A stretch of DNA of 64,000 nucleotides from Tetradesmus obliquus. Its lineage: Eukaryota > Chlorophyta > Chlorophyceae > Sphaeropleales > Scenedesmaceae. The translations under genes and the position numbers were made by a program. Positions 39,185-51,836 of the stretch are shown here, one piece after another. The notes below the pieces were generated by a model. That model did not search any database. It saw only the letters and a list, made by a program, of their open reading frames with translations, and was not told the origin of the DNA. Within the stretch, counting starts at the first letter, position 1; every line of letters starts with the position of its first letter. Location: assembly GCA_030272155.1 (NCBI GenBank), contig CP126191.1, positions 8,082,501 to 8,146,500 of the forward strand, read 5' to 3'.

Positions 39185-41107
39185 ATGGCCACAGGGCCAG
39201 ACACTGAGCCAAGCAGCAGCAGCAGTGCAGTGCCTCAATTGCATCTGCAATCGACCTGCACTGGACACAAGCAAGCAGTATCGGCTGTACGCTTCTCGCC
39301 ATCAGGCGAACTTCTAGCATCAGCTTCAGCAGATAAGACCGTGCGGTTATGGCGGGTAGCAGATGGATCAGCAGCAGACCCCAGCAGCGCTATGGAGCAC
39401 GAAGGAGGGATCAATGATGTTGCTTGGAACCCTCAGGGCAACTACCTAGCCACAGCCTCAGATGACCTGACAGCTAGAATCTGGGACGCGGAGACTGGCA
39501 AGTGCCTCGTAACGCTTGCAGGACACACCAACTATGTGTTCTGCTGCAGCTTCAACCCAGTCGGGCACATCCTGGTGAGACAGCAGCAGGCCAGGCAGCA
39601 TACAGCTGCTGGATCACACAGAGCAGCTGGTGACTGCATGTAGACACAGCTGTGTTGGCGTCTGCCGTGCCAGCCTCAGCAAGTGCAAGCATATTAACAT
39701 CGAAACAGAACCAGCAGACGTTACCCTGTGGCTGCACATTGCCTTCTCGCATCACCGCCCGTCCCAAACCAACACAGATATTTACAGCGCAGCACGCAAG
39801 CACACCCGCCTGCGTGCAAAGTTGCACGCCCACCCTCGCCCCAGCAATCGACACCTCCCCTTAAGATCCTTCTACATGCCACATGCCGCCCCACCAGTCT
39901 GCTCCGCACCACTCTCCGCTCACTTTCCGAAGCCATAACCCCGCATAACACATCTGTGCACCCTGCCACCCGCAGGCCACAGGCAGCTTTGATGAGACCA
40001 TTCGTTTCTGGGATGTGCGCAGCGGCCGGTGCCTGCGGGAGCTGCCTGCACACTCAGACCCAGTGAGCAGCATGGACTTCACTTTTGACGGCACCGTGCT
40101 GGCCAGCTGCAGTTTTGACGGCCTGGTACGGCTGTGGGAGACGCACAACGGGCATTGCTTGAAGACGCTGGCGATAGACAGCGGGGCCAGCCCCCTCAGC
40201 CATGTCTGCTTCAGCCCAAACGGTGAGAGGGGGATGAGGAAGGGGGGGGGGGGCAGGCAACTGAAGGGGGATTGCTGTGCTTGACACAGCGAGTTGGCGG
40301 TGGGCCAAGAGTAGTTAACAGTGACGCTGCGGTGAGGCATGTATGCAGTCATGCAACGCTGGCGCAGCGAACGAGATTTGTGCAGCAGCTGCATGCAGCG
40401 TACACGGAGGCTGTGCGAGTGCTTACACAACTGCACTGGTGAATGCTGTGTGCGGCTTTGTATACCGTGCCCTGCAGGCCAGTACATGCTGCAGGCCTCG
40501 CTTGCCAGCAAGCTGCAGCTGGTCAACTTTGAGTCAGGCAAGGTAGCAAAGACCTACAGCGGGCACAAGAACAGCAAGTACTGCAGCATGGCCACTTTTG
40601 TGACCACGCTGGGCCCCCGGCCCTGCATTGCTGCTGGTTCCGAGGATGGCAGCATTCACTTCTGGGACGTCAACAGCAGAAAGGTGAGGCGGCGGCTGTG
40701 ACACAGCTGGCACAACTGCTCGCATGATGGTGAGGACCCGTTGTGATTCGGCTGCATTCGAGCAGTGTCTTGCAATGTGCCATGAGCTACGCAGATGGTA
40801 GTAACTCCTGCTGTTCCTTATAGGGGCTGCTGCCTGTGGGTTGCCTGTAGGGGAACTCCACCAGCACACATTCATACAACCGGCACTCACTTCACGCCCT
40901 GCTGCTGCCATTGTGTGCTGTGTGCTGCGCGTTGTGCTGCAGCTGGTGCAGCAGCTGCCAGGCAGGTCAAGCAGTGAGGAGCCAGGGGACGGGCACTGCG
41001 CAGCCGTGCTGTGTGTAGCAGCGCACCCGAGCAGACCTGTAGTAGCATCGGCAGGGCACGATCCAGATTGCACAGTGAAGATCTGGGCAGCAGAAGCCCC
41101 AAAGTGA
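39185..41107 (+). CDS. WDR5: WDR5-like WD40 protein (COMPASS core subunit)
   Basis: Four exons (39185-39574, 39976-40222, 40478-40683, 40943-41107) give 335 residues, the size of human WDR5. Seven WD40 blades can be followed: the N-terminal STCTGHKQAVSAVRFSPSG, SADKTVRLWRV, ASDDLTARIWDAETGKCL, GSFDETIRFWDVRSGRCL, CSFDGLVRLWETHNGHCLKT, then a blade without the WD pair (LQLVNFESGKVAKTYSGHKN), GSEDGSIHFWDVNSRK, and the closing HDPDCTVKIWAAE. Order and spacing fit WDR5, which scaffolds SET1/MLL histone H3 Lys4 methyltransferases. The last blade has an extra Gly/Ser/Glu insertion (GRSSSEEPGDGH). The start is the first ATG in frame. Other seven-blade WD40 proteins are possible, but length and the IRFWDVRSG and IHFWDVNS signatures favour WDR5. 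Confidence 0.9.
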
Positions 41108-41484
41108 GGCGCTGCAGCTGCTGCTGCTGCTGCTGCTGTTAGAGATGAACGCCATATGCGCGTCAGACACATATGCACCAGGGCCTGCTGCCAGAAGTGT
41201 CTATGATGCTGTGGCATGGCTGAATTGAGGTTTGCGTGGTGCTGTGCGTTGTTGCTGTTGTGCAGCAGTTGTCGTCAACATATTTGCCAAGACTGCTTGC
41301 TCGCAGCGTGCATGTACTCTGCCTTGCATATGTTTGTCGACTCACTGATGTCCTGCAGTGCATCAGGTTTGCGGGTCGAGAAGATGATGCAAAAAAGAGC
41401 AGGCATGTTGGTTGGTGCGCCCAGGGGCACTGCCCAACACTGGCAGTGTTGTGGGCAGGCAGCGTAGGCATGTTGCTGGCTGAC

Positions 41485-41489
41485 TGTAA
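41485..41489 (+). terminator. Candidate poly(A) signal (TGTAA) of WDR5
   Basis: First plus-strand TGTAA noticed after the WDR5 stop, 378 bases downstream. Positional inference. Confidence 0.35.
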
Positions 41490-43067
41490 AGTTGCAGCGC
41501 ATCAAGTCCAACTGCGCATTCAGATGGTGTGCTGCACCTGCTGCATGTACCTGAGGATGTGCCGCAGGCTGCACAACGCACCACCATGTGTACGCAGCCT
41601 GCCCGGTGAACTGCATCCAGCCAGTATACATGCTTACGCTGCGGAGTGTTACATGTTGGACAGCAGAGCACTTGCAGATCAAGGCTCAAGCCCATCACCA
41701 TTACGCATGGTTATTCATGTGGCATCCATCTGCATGCTGGTGATGGTAACAGTGGATGACGCCGGCAACATGATTTGACGCCACACACTTCATTGGAATG
41801 CAGATGAGCCGTATGGCTTGCATGCATGGGCGTGCAGTTGATGCACGAAGGTTATTCTGAAGAGTCTGCAGCATGCTGCGTGTTTCTTGCGCAATGCTCC
41901 GCGCACCCAAACACAGCACCCAGACAGATCCGCACAGATCCGCACTGCAGATGTCATGAAAACACAGCAGATGCTGCTGGCTCTGCGCGCCGTGCATGCA
42001 ACAAGTGTGCCTACTCAGCGCCTGTGCCGTGCGTGACACGCCTTTGCATGCAACCAAACAGCACTAGCTACTAGTAGTACAATAGCATGATCATGCCACA
42101 CTATGCTCCGCAGAGCATGCATGCAACGCATATGCGTTCATGGGATGTGATTGATGCGGGAAACAACTACTGCATGCAAGCTGGAGTGCGCGCGCACACG
42201 CATGCGGGGCTGGTTCTTGCGCCAGCTTGCAAATGCAGCTGTGACAACAGCCCTCTCCGCAAAGACTGCTGGATGTGCTGCAGCATTAAGATGCTGCATC
42301 CAGCATGCACATGTACACACCAATAATGCACTTTGATGGATCGCCAGCCAGGCACACAGCCTGCGACAAGATTGTGCAGCAAAAGCCTGACAATCTTTGT
42401 CAACCACACCATGATGCCGGTTGCTGAAGACATGGGCTGCCCGTGTAACACCATGTATAGCCTATGTGGCAGCGCTGACCACGCTGCGGACATGAAATGC
42501 GGCGATTTGAGGATAGCTAGCAGGGCCCCAGTCACCCAGCCCCCTCAACCCTTCTCGCAGGCTCGTAGTAACTGCCACGACAAATAGTGGGCTGGTAGTA
42601 TATAACATCACCGATACACTAGAATAATACTCGACATCACCAATCATCATGACCAACATACGTGCCACGAGTCAGTCGTACACGCTAGCAACCTCAACCC
42701 CACAACATTGGCCGGCAGTGAATCAAATACACACAGCTGACTGTCGTGTGTCAAACAGCCGGGCAGCGTGCTTTGCTGCAAATATCAAACACCTGCTCAT
42801 GCTGAAAAGAGCAGCGCAAAGGCATAAAATGCAGCAGCGATGCAGCAGCCTCCAACCAACAACATGCGCACCAATGCCACCTATGCGATTGAGCACCTTC
42901 ATACAACTGATGGGCAACACCTGCTAATCTCCACTGGGCTGATCATACTCTTGTGATAGCCAGCCTGAGGCTAGACACACAACGCACACATGCACAACAC
43001 ATAGATTCAGTTAGCCCTGTCCCTGCCCACCAAAGATCCCTACCTCCTCGTCCTAGCAGATCAACAG

Positions 43068-43283
43068 TCAAGGAGATAGCCCAAGCATAGCACCAGAAAC
43101 ATCGGCAGCCAGGGGCCACCCAGCAAGCTGCCTTGTGGCTGTTGCTGACACTGCTGTGGCAGCAGCACAACCACCACATGGTTTGAATGATTTCAGCAGA
43201 TCAGTCCCCAGCTGTTGCCAGGCAGCGGCCGGTAACTTCATAAGCAGCGCAACAATGGATGATAGCAAGCCGTAGCCAAACGC
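43068..43283 (-). CDS. Isolated candidate exon, hydrophobic/amphipathic
   Basis: After a good TTTTGCGCAG acceptor the minus strand reads AFGYGLLSSIVALLMKLPAA, then AWQQLGTDLLKSFKPCGG, and stays open to a stop at 43068. One membrane-helix-like segment. No neighbouring exon could be joined, and the donor is unclear. It may be a fragment of a gene in 43-44 kb, or chance. Confidence 0.2.
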   Translation of the reverse strand, partial: AFGYGLLSSIVALLMKLPAAAWQQLGTDLLKSFKPCGGCAAATAVSATATRQLAGWPLAADVSGAMLGLSP

Positions 43284-44578
43284 CTGCGCAAAACCAAGCC
43301 ATATATGTCAGTTGATATGACTTTGAGCCACCCATCGGACCTTCAAACATCACAAGCCCCAAAATATTGCCGGTAGTTGTGCTGATCACTTCAAAAGCAG
43401 CACAATGGTAACACATCAGACATTATATACTGCTGCAATGCACTGGGTGCGAATACGCGTGGCCGACATAAGCTGACAAAATGAAGCCTCTCTGGCCACT
43501 GCATGGCTGGTAGAGCCCACCTTGCTAAGCAGCAATGCAACCTCTGCTACGTTTCCACACCATAACACCAACACAGAGGTCGGCAGTAAGGGCCAACACC
43601 ACATGATTAACGTACCTGCATGCTACAACCATTGTTGGGCCACTGGATCTACTTCTAAGCCCCACCATTCACAGCAGACAGAACCTATAGTGCAGTCAAG
43701 CCTCCCACCAACTTCACGTGGATCTGCATTTGTTAATGCCTGTCCTGCCTTCACTGCTGCAATCTGGCGCGGAAAGGCACCTCCTGAACACTAAAATTTC
43801 AACGCCATTGTGTAACCTATGCCCTGCAAAGTGAGGCTGTGCAGGGCAATTTTGCCAACCAAATCAGGCCGCTGCACTGTTGAAAGGCAGCTTTGGCTGT
43901 GCCGGTTGCCTGTCCAAAACACATGCACTGTATCACACGCCAGGCAGCTAATGCACTAGCAGTAGCTTGAAGCCACGTGCTCATCGCAGGCTGCTTCAAG
44001 CGGAGAAATGCCCAGTGTGCATCAACCTGAATGGTGCTGGCCCAACATATGTTCATGAAAACTATTCATGCCATGCGCATGGCTGCCATGCATGCAGCGT
44101 ACATGCGCAAATTGTGCACCGTACACCCTTCACCCCCAGGGTCACATAGTAACATGCATACATCAAATCATTCATAAAATCTGCCAAAGCAGAGCTGCTG
44201 CCCGTGGTGCAACAGGCGCTGTGCTTGTCTTCCGGCTGTGCCGCCTCACAGCCGCCGTGCTGGCAGGGACTGCCACTGCAGAAAGGTGTCAGCAGAGCAT
44301 GCAAAAGCCATGGTCACAGTCAGGTGCCGGTTGAAAGTGGCGAGGCTAGGGCAGCTGGGTGCAGTGCATCATGTCCGCACAATGCAGGCATGTCTGCAAG
44401 CAGATGTGTATGCTTGTTGGTGCTTGGCGTTTGGCTGGCAGGCTCATGCATACACTGCCCCGCCTGCTTGCTGCGCATGTGCACCTGTGATCGTGCTGTA
44501 CAGCAGCACACTGTTGAAAGAGGCGGGCACAGACTGCCCACTTCAAAGACAACCCAAACCTGCTGATGAATCTGCTTG

Positions 44579-46306
44579 TCATGTAACACCGTTATATAAC
44601 GCACTCACCCTGAAGGCGCAGCTCCTGCCGTTCTCCCAGCTCCACAGCCGGCCATACGTATCTGCACATTGCAGTTGCACACAGCAATACAACACCATTG
44701 CCGTAGCCATTCATAAGTGAAACATTGGCAGGGCAGGCTAACCAACCCTGCAGGAGTGTTGTCACTGTGGTTGCGCACCATGCACTGCATGCGGCCTCAA
44801 CTGCACGGCTTCGCTATATCTTGCTGGATTGACATGCACACAGATCATTCTCGCGGCTGCAGCTGCACAGTGTAGCATGCTTGCATTGCCTTGCTGCTAG
44901 GTGCTGACGCTGTCACTGCAAATGCAAGCATCACCAGCCACAGCAGCTGAGCAACGCGCTTTTCAACAGGCCCCACCTGGCACAGCATTGCCCTTGTTTG
45001 GTGAGAAGGAGCATGACGGTGCTGCCTCCCACACCACGCTGACCCTGCTGGCCTCAGCCGCAGCAGCATCCGCATCTGGAGCCGCAACACGCGCCGCATC
45101 TCCTTTCGCTGCACTTGCGGCTGCCTCCTCATTTTTGAATGCGCAGCTTGCGCCCGCCTGCCACCCCCACAGCCTGCCGCTGTCATCTGCCACACTGTTG
45201 CTCTCGCTGGGCTGCTCCTCGCATGCCGGCGCATCCTCCCAAGACACAAAACGCGCCACCGGCCTGGGGATAGCTGCTGCTGCAGGCCTGAACACGCACT
45301 CCTGTCCATCCATTAGACTCCAGAACCTGCCTTGATCGTCAGCCATGCTGTTGCTCCTGGTCAGCGGGAACAGGCAGGTAGGGGCCTCAGCATAGCTCAG
45401 CCTGGGCTGCATCATAGGCACTGCGGCCCTGGCTCGCCCCGGCGCAGGCAGCAGCGCGGCTTCTTGGCTGTGTGCTTTATACAAGTTGTCTGCATTATTA
45501 TTGTTGTTGTTGTTGTTATTGCTCCAGGGCACGAAGTTCATGAGGGCGCTGGGCACCTTGAAGAACTCGCTCATGGGCCCGCTCAGGATGGCGGACGAGC
45601 CCGTGACGACAGACTCGGCGATGGCCGTGCGCTCGGCGTGCGAGGCCGGCGCGGGAAGCCGGAAGCGAGTGACCACCTCGACAAGCGACAGCACATTCCT
45701 GCGCTGCTGCTGCTGCAGCAGTGAGCGCTGGGCGGCCCAGCTGTTGTGCATAGTCCCAAAGCCTGCATGCGCCAGGAGGGTCCGCGTTGGCATGGCAGCG
45801 GCAGCAGCACGGTCTGCTGCTGCTGGTTGCATGGGTGCCGTGGGCGCACCATTGCTTGCTGCCGCCACACGAGCTGCTGCTTCCGCCAGATTTGCAGGCG
45901 TTGACACTTCGGGCACTGCCGCTGCTGATGCTGATGGCGTGGGTGCCGCGGCACTGGTGTATGCCTTGTAGATGAGCGTGCCGCCGCAAGTGATTGCACT
46001 TATAGAGCCCTCATGCACCGGCTGCTTGAGCGCAGCTGTGTAAGAGGCTGCAAAGATGGCCTTGTACTGCTGCAAACGCTGCACGTGGAAACAGGCAGAG
46101 CAGGAGCACGCAGGTAGGAAGTAGAATCATAACAGACAAATAGCAGCTCAGAGATGGGTTGTGCCCACAGACATGGCATGCATGGCACTGCCACATGTGA
46201 GTGTGGTGCCTTGAAGCCGCAAACTGATAAGCATCGACTGGGGAGGTGAAATTGGCACACACTGAGCAGTGCCATAGCAGTGTGCATCAAAAGATAGCAT
46301 GTCCAC

Positions 46307-46364
<58 letters not shown>

Positions 46365-48993
46365 ACCTCTGCACTGCTAAACCAGGTGCTGCATCCCTGG
46401 TCAGCGGACACAGCCGGCACAGCCAGCACGACTTGGAAGTTCATAGGAGGCACAGCGCCCACAGCAGCAGCAGCAGCGGTGCCGGGGCTGTCAGCTACAT
46501 CATACAGCTGTGCAACTGCGAATGCTGTTGCTGCCTGGTCCTTCGCAGGGTCCCCAGGAGCTGGCCTGAGGAGCCCAAAGTAGACGCCGATGCCCATGCC
46601 AGCAGCAGCCAGCACCACTATAAGGCTCAGCAGCAGGATCAAGCTGGTGTGCTGGCGCTGCTGGCCTGCAGCCTGCTTGCCGCCATGGCTGCTGCCGCTG
46701 CTGCTGCTGCCGCTGCTGCTGCTGCCGCTGCGCTTGCTGCTGCCCCTGCTGCTGCCCCTGCTGCGGATGCTTGCTGTCACACTGTCTGCTGCAGCTGCTT
46801 GCGGCGTGCCACACCACGACGCTGGCAGGAGGCGCCAAGCAGGTGGCTCTTTTGATGAGACTGCTGCTGCTGCTGCAGCGCTGCTGTTGTCAGTAGTGCT
46901 GCGCAGGCTGCTGCCGAGCGAGCCTGCACATGCAGCGCCAGATGGAGCACAGCTGATGAGTCCGATGACAGAACACCAGACAGCATCAACTCTGCAGATG
47001 CAGCACACAACCCTATGTCACCAAAGCGGCGGCTGCGTTTGAAGGTGCCGCTTGTGCAGCTGCATGCTGGCAATCATGCAGGTCGCGGTATGTCCTTCCG
47101 TCTGCCCACGCCTGTTCCCGCACATGGGCTCAACACGGGTGACTGGGACTCCAATGCTCACCTAGGTGTTCCTTGCTGCTCAATGGTGTTGCGCGGTGGC
47201 TGGCGCCGATGCTGCCGGCAGACTGCCGGTGCCCCAAAAGGCCGCCGCTGCTGCCCAGGGTTGCTGCAGCAGCTGCAGGTGCACAGCTAGAGGCTGTGCT
47301 GAGCCTGCAGCGCAGCCCCTTATCGAGCTGAGGTGGGCAGCTGGGTGCCTCCTGCTGCTGGCTGCTGCTGGCGCTGATGAGGTCGGCTGGATTGGGTTCA
47401 AACTCAGGGTTGTCAATGCTGCTCATCTTGTGGGCGATGCTAAATGCATGCTCCACCTGCAGAGGCTGCTGCTGCACTGCAGGGATGCTGCCGGCACTCT
47501 TGCTGCCTGACAGCCCTGCAGGTGAGAGGTACATCACCAAAGAGACACAACGTGTGCGTAAGCGGTTGGAGGTGGAGCCTGCAGATGAAAGGGTGGCTGT
47601 GATAGCTCAACTGCCTTTGTGTTGCATCTTTTTTACTTGCCAGTCACTGAGGAGCAGCTATCATCAAAGAGTGCAGCCCGTGTTCAGGCCTGCAGAATGA
47701 CATGCTGGACAGGTGCAGCAACTAGTGTACTCTGTAACAGCCGCTGTGCTCACCAAACATCTTCTTCAGGCCCCCAAGCGCTGCTGCCACAGCCGCGCCA
47801 GCACCAGCGCCACCGCCCAGGATCCCTGCTGCCTCCTGGCCCTGCACCGCCCTGCCACCAGCAGCCTGCACGCCAGCAGCTGAGACAGCTGCGCTAGACT
47901 CCTGGGACCTCATCGAGCCAGCATCAACTGACTGGTACATGCAGGTGGGCCGCTTGCTGAGGCCCTCCAGCAGCACGGGCTGCTTGTGTCCTGCAGCACC
48001 CTCCACACTGATGCAGCTGTTGGAGGAGCCGTAACTCCGCAGATCCTCATCCTCATGACTTGCCGAATGCCTGATCCAGAAGCGGGGATCAGGCGCGCCT
48101 CGGCTGGCATACTCCTCCTGTTCTTCCCGCATGCCTGCTGCTGCTGCTGCTGAAGGCTTGCTTGTGCCTGGCCACTTGCCATACCAGCTGGCCTCACCCA
48201 CTTCAGAGGATCGCGTGCTGTCACACCAGCCGTGCGGCAGCGTGCCATAGTCGCTGCTGCGCATTGGCGCCAACGTACCAATGGCGGAGTATCCAGTCAT
48301 GAGGCCAGATCCTGCAGCAGACTTGAGTGGGTTGCTGGTGCTGTTGCTGCTGCCAGTTAGCAGTGCTGGGTGAGGCGGGCCTGCTCGGGGGCTGCCATAC
48401 TTGCTGCTGCTGCTGCTGCTACTGGTGGTGGTTGCATCAGCTGGGACACCTTCCGGCACACTCGCTGCAATTGCCATGAAGGTTACGTTGGCAAGACCAG
48501 CTGCTTGCACGTCTGCCGCAAACTTCTGAACCTGCCTGCTGACGACGCTGCTGCAGCTAGCAGCGCTGCCTGCCATGCCAGGGGCTGTTGCAAGGCCTCC
48601 TGGGATGCAGCTGATGCAGCTGGGGTGTGCCCCTCCCTCGCTTGACTGAGCACTGCCAAGCTTACTGCCAGAGCCTGTGCTGTCTCCTGCATTGCTGCCT
48701 GAAAAGTGTCCTGCAAGTGCGCGCACAGCTGGATCTGCCACCCCAGCAGCGTCAAGCGCTGCTGCAAAGCGCTGTATGGCTGCTGCTGATCTGTTGTGCG
48801 GAGTAAGGGTTGCTGCGGAAGAGCTGAATGTGGTGGGTGTCACTGGCACGGAGCTAGCTGCTGAGCCAGTGCCTGAGTCTGATGGAGAGCCGTGCTGCTG
48901 CTTCCAGTGCCGCCATGACTGGGGTGCTGGGGGCGGTTGCTGCTGCTGGGGAACAGCAGAGCCCTGGTGGTGGTCCTGCGATTGCTCAGCCAT
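44579..48993 (-). CDS. Single-pass membrane protein with Cys/Trp repeat ectodomain, copy A
   Basis: Exons 47754-48993, 47162-47515, 46367-46923, 44977-46078, 44609-44661, all in phase. The last exon then reads through to a stop at 44579 or splices at GTGAGT. About 1111 residues. The N-terminal 620 residues are Ser/Ala/Gly-rich, with two helical repeats (IQRFAAALDAAGVADPAVRA; VQKFAADVQAAGLA). One membrane helix lies at about 625-648 (ILLLSLIVVLAAAGMGIGVY) with no signal peptide, so a type II topology is expected. Outside come MNFQVVLAVPAVSADQGC, a YKAIFAASYTAAL/ISAIT block, a conserved VEVVTRFRLPAPASHAERTA stretch, and a poly-Asn run. Three copies of a motif with pattern AP-C-5x-(P)-NS-ADD-GR-W-G-C-F close it. 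The third copy is completed by exon 5 (DTYGRLWSWENGRSCAF). Family not recognised; cell-surface or extracellular-matrix role is an inference. Confidence 0.75.
46308..46365. repeat. (CTG)n run at the donor of copy A exon 3
   Basis: About 18 CTG units on the plus strand. On the coding strand the intron begins GTGAGCAGCAGCAG, so the CAG run starts within the donor sequence itself. Confidence 0.95.
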
Positions 48994-50050
48994 CAGACGC
49001 TTGTTTCGTTTGTGCTGCTGCACAGGTAGCAAAGAATCAGCAGGGGGTGGCAATGGTGGAAGAGTGTGCGTGTGCTTACAGTCTCAACATGCGTGGTGGC
49101 GCAGAAAGGCCAGGGACCCGGGCGCCAGGGCACATTATGCTCCTGAAAGAATGCCACACACGTGCACAGAGCGGAGACAGTGCAAATTGTGCGGTGAACT
49201 CAAGCAGGAGATACGACGTTTGGGCAGGCTTAGAGCTCAGGCATGCTAGCATGCGCTGCAGCGCTGCTGCGGCATCGTTGATGTCGTGCATCGCGCTGAC
49301 CTGCTGTGCAAGATACTTGCTCACCGGTGGACGCCGCCGCTCATGAAATGTACAAATAGTTACAAGAAACTAATCACGTGAGTTTAATGTTGCTTGTGGT
49401 CGGGTTATTGGTGTGCAGTACTATCCAACAAAAGGGCGGTAACTCGGTGTCAGCGGTACCACGCGCGACCCTACCAAGCATTGGCAAGCATTATTCTAGT
49501 TACTTTACTTGCAGAAATGTTCGTGTGTTGGCGTGCGCACAGCATGTAGGCACTGATGTACGCCACCTGTACTAGTGGATTAGGGCGCCCCAGTAACACG
49601 CACCGCTGCTTTTAGATGATATTTGCTGCACGAAATCTGCGTTGAAGGCTCGAAAGTAACTGCATCTTGTCGCAGAGTCGTGTTGCTGGCCTATGGTGTT
49701 CCCCTGGTCCTGAGGGCGCCAAACTGGCAGCACCGTCCAGGAAGGGCAACTCCTAGCGGCTGACAGCGGCAACGCTGCTCGTGACATACTGCCCAGTTTG
49801 TGATCCAGCTTATCTTCTTGGTGATGTGCTGGTTTCAGCCAAGCCCCTGCCGCTGATCATGATCTGGGCAGCTTCTTGTTGCTGTCATGTGCGTACACCA
49901 ACACGTGCAGCCCAGCCTTGGCAATATGTGTTCAAACGTCACAGTTGTTGAACCAGGGTGTGTTTAGAACGCGTGTCGCCCTGGAAAACAGCTGTGCCGT
50001 CAGATGCTAGCGCGCCACCACAAGATTCATCGGCTACACACCAACTTTCA

Positions 50051-50085
<35 letters not shown>

Positions 50086-51836
50086 ATCTTTGCACAAGTC
50101 ATGCCCACGTCAAATTTTTCTTGTACCACACTCATGCAACGCTGCTTGCCACCAAAACGTAACTGGAACAGATGCTTGCAACTGGCAGTCTGACACTGCA
50201 GGTCGACAGTGACACATGTGATGATACAACAACCTGCATACGCGCAAGGCAACATGCATATGATAAGTGCCTTGCCAAGGAGTGATCATCCCTGGAGCAG
50301 CAGCCACATCCCCTGATTGCCGCCTTCCTAAACATGCAAACCAAGCTCAGCCACATACAAAAGAGACCAGCAACACAGCTGAAGTACCTGCCGTACGCAG
50401 CTGTCACACCCAACGTAGGTGAAGGCCTGGGTTCATTCCAGTGCGACACCAGCACATTGCACAACAATTGCCACTCTGTTTATATGTTTGACTACAGACA
50501 CAAGCGTGGCTGACAAAGCCCACCGTACGAGCCCCTCCCATCATAGTGTCATCACATCTGATTGCCAAAGAAGCCCTGAACGGTGTAGGCACCTTGCTTT
50601 GGCAAGGTTGCCACAGGAAGTCGTGCCCTTGCCAAACCGTGCTTCAGGTGCGCACACTGATTCAAAAGCAAGATACCTCTGATGCTTCTAGTTGTAGCAG
50701 GTCAGGCTCCAATGATGACAGATCTGCGGTGTGCACACGATGGCACAGACAAATAGCAGTAAGGCGTCACACACCTACCTAGGCTGCCCTCAGCAACAGC
50801 TACTCTGCAGTGAATCAACATCCGACTTTCAACAGCAGGTGGCTTGCTACAACTTGCATCATCGGTACGTCACAACGTTGATCAGCTACTGCTGCACCTG
50901 TTGCAACAGCATCTAGTTAGCTGCGCAAACACAGCATGCTGGGAGCCCACTCTTGAGTCTTACTCCAGCGCACAACACGAGTCAACTGTACCGATCAGTC
51001 ATTCAACAACAGTTATCAAGCACACAGTAAGTTCAAGGACAAACTAGTACACATGCCGAGATAGAAAGCCAGAGTAGTAAGTTTGTATGCAGCATCCATG
51101 CTGCCAACATCACAGGCGGCATGTAGCATTCTAACCCCCATCTAGGTGTGAGAGATCTACACAGCCATTGACTGCTAATACCAGCTGTGCACAGTCGCTT
51201 TCAAAGCACAGGGTCTAGATCTGGTACCCCACACAGTGCTTCCATCCGCATGCCCCAGACCCAGACTGCAGAGTAGGAAGGGAAACAGGCTCAACAATAT
51301 CAACAGTACACACACCAGTACCCCAAACATGCATTTGCGTGCGCGCTGGTCTCTAAGAGTGCCGGAACCAGGTGCATTGCATTGTCAGGCTCTCAGCTGC
51401 TAAGCAGATCATAGTGCTCTTATTCTTCCCAAGCCACCGTTGCTCCAGCGTACCACAAGTCGTCTGTGTTGCGGCTCTTCTGCCAGCCTACAAATAAGCA
51501 CTTCTGCATCTCGTTGTACAACATGCAGTATGTGACCCTGTCAGCACCGCAGGCCATTGCTTTGAACCCCCCTTAAGCTGGCAGGGATAGCCACTGCAAA
51601 GTCACACAATACAGGCAGAAAGAGCAGCACGTCAGCACCAGCGTGCAGCACTGTGTGCAAGCACGACTGCGGTTGTGCATGCTAACCAGGGGTTGTCCAC
51701 GCATGGTGACTTAGGCATGACTGCAGTGCCACAGCTGTCCACTGCAAAGTAGTCTGATGGTCGTACTGTAAATATTAACAACAGAAGTGTTCCTCAGGCA
51801 CACCTATATCCTGCAGGCAGGTCTGCTACAGTTACT
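48994..51836. other. Spacer between the two paralogous membrane-protein genes
   Basis: 2.8 kb without a supported exon. Contains a (CTG)n run at 50050-50083. The promoter of copy A and the 3' end of copy B must lie here. Confidence 0.5.

Larger units (their letters stand above)
41108..44578. other. No firm gene (3.5 kb); a few weak minus-strand coding hints
   Basis: Open frames are short. Hydrophobic minus-strand segments at 43068-43283, about 43535-43590 and 44062-44150 look more protein-like than background but do not join into a phase-consistent model. A Cys-rich frame near 44220-44290 (SGSPCQHGGC) resembles one EGF-like half only superficially. Confidence 0.35.

Noticed and set aside
44220..44290. 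EGF-like module downstream of copy A
   Set aside because: Only one SPCQHGGC half-motif, and the reading phase does not fit the preceding exon.
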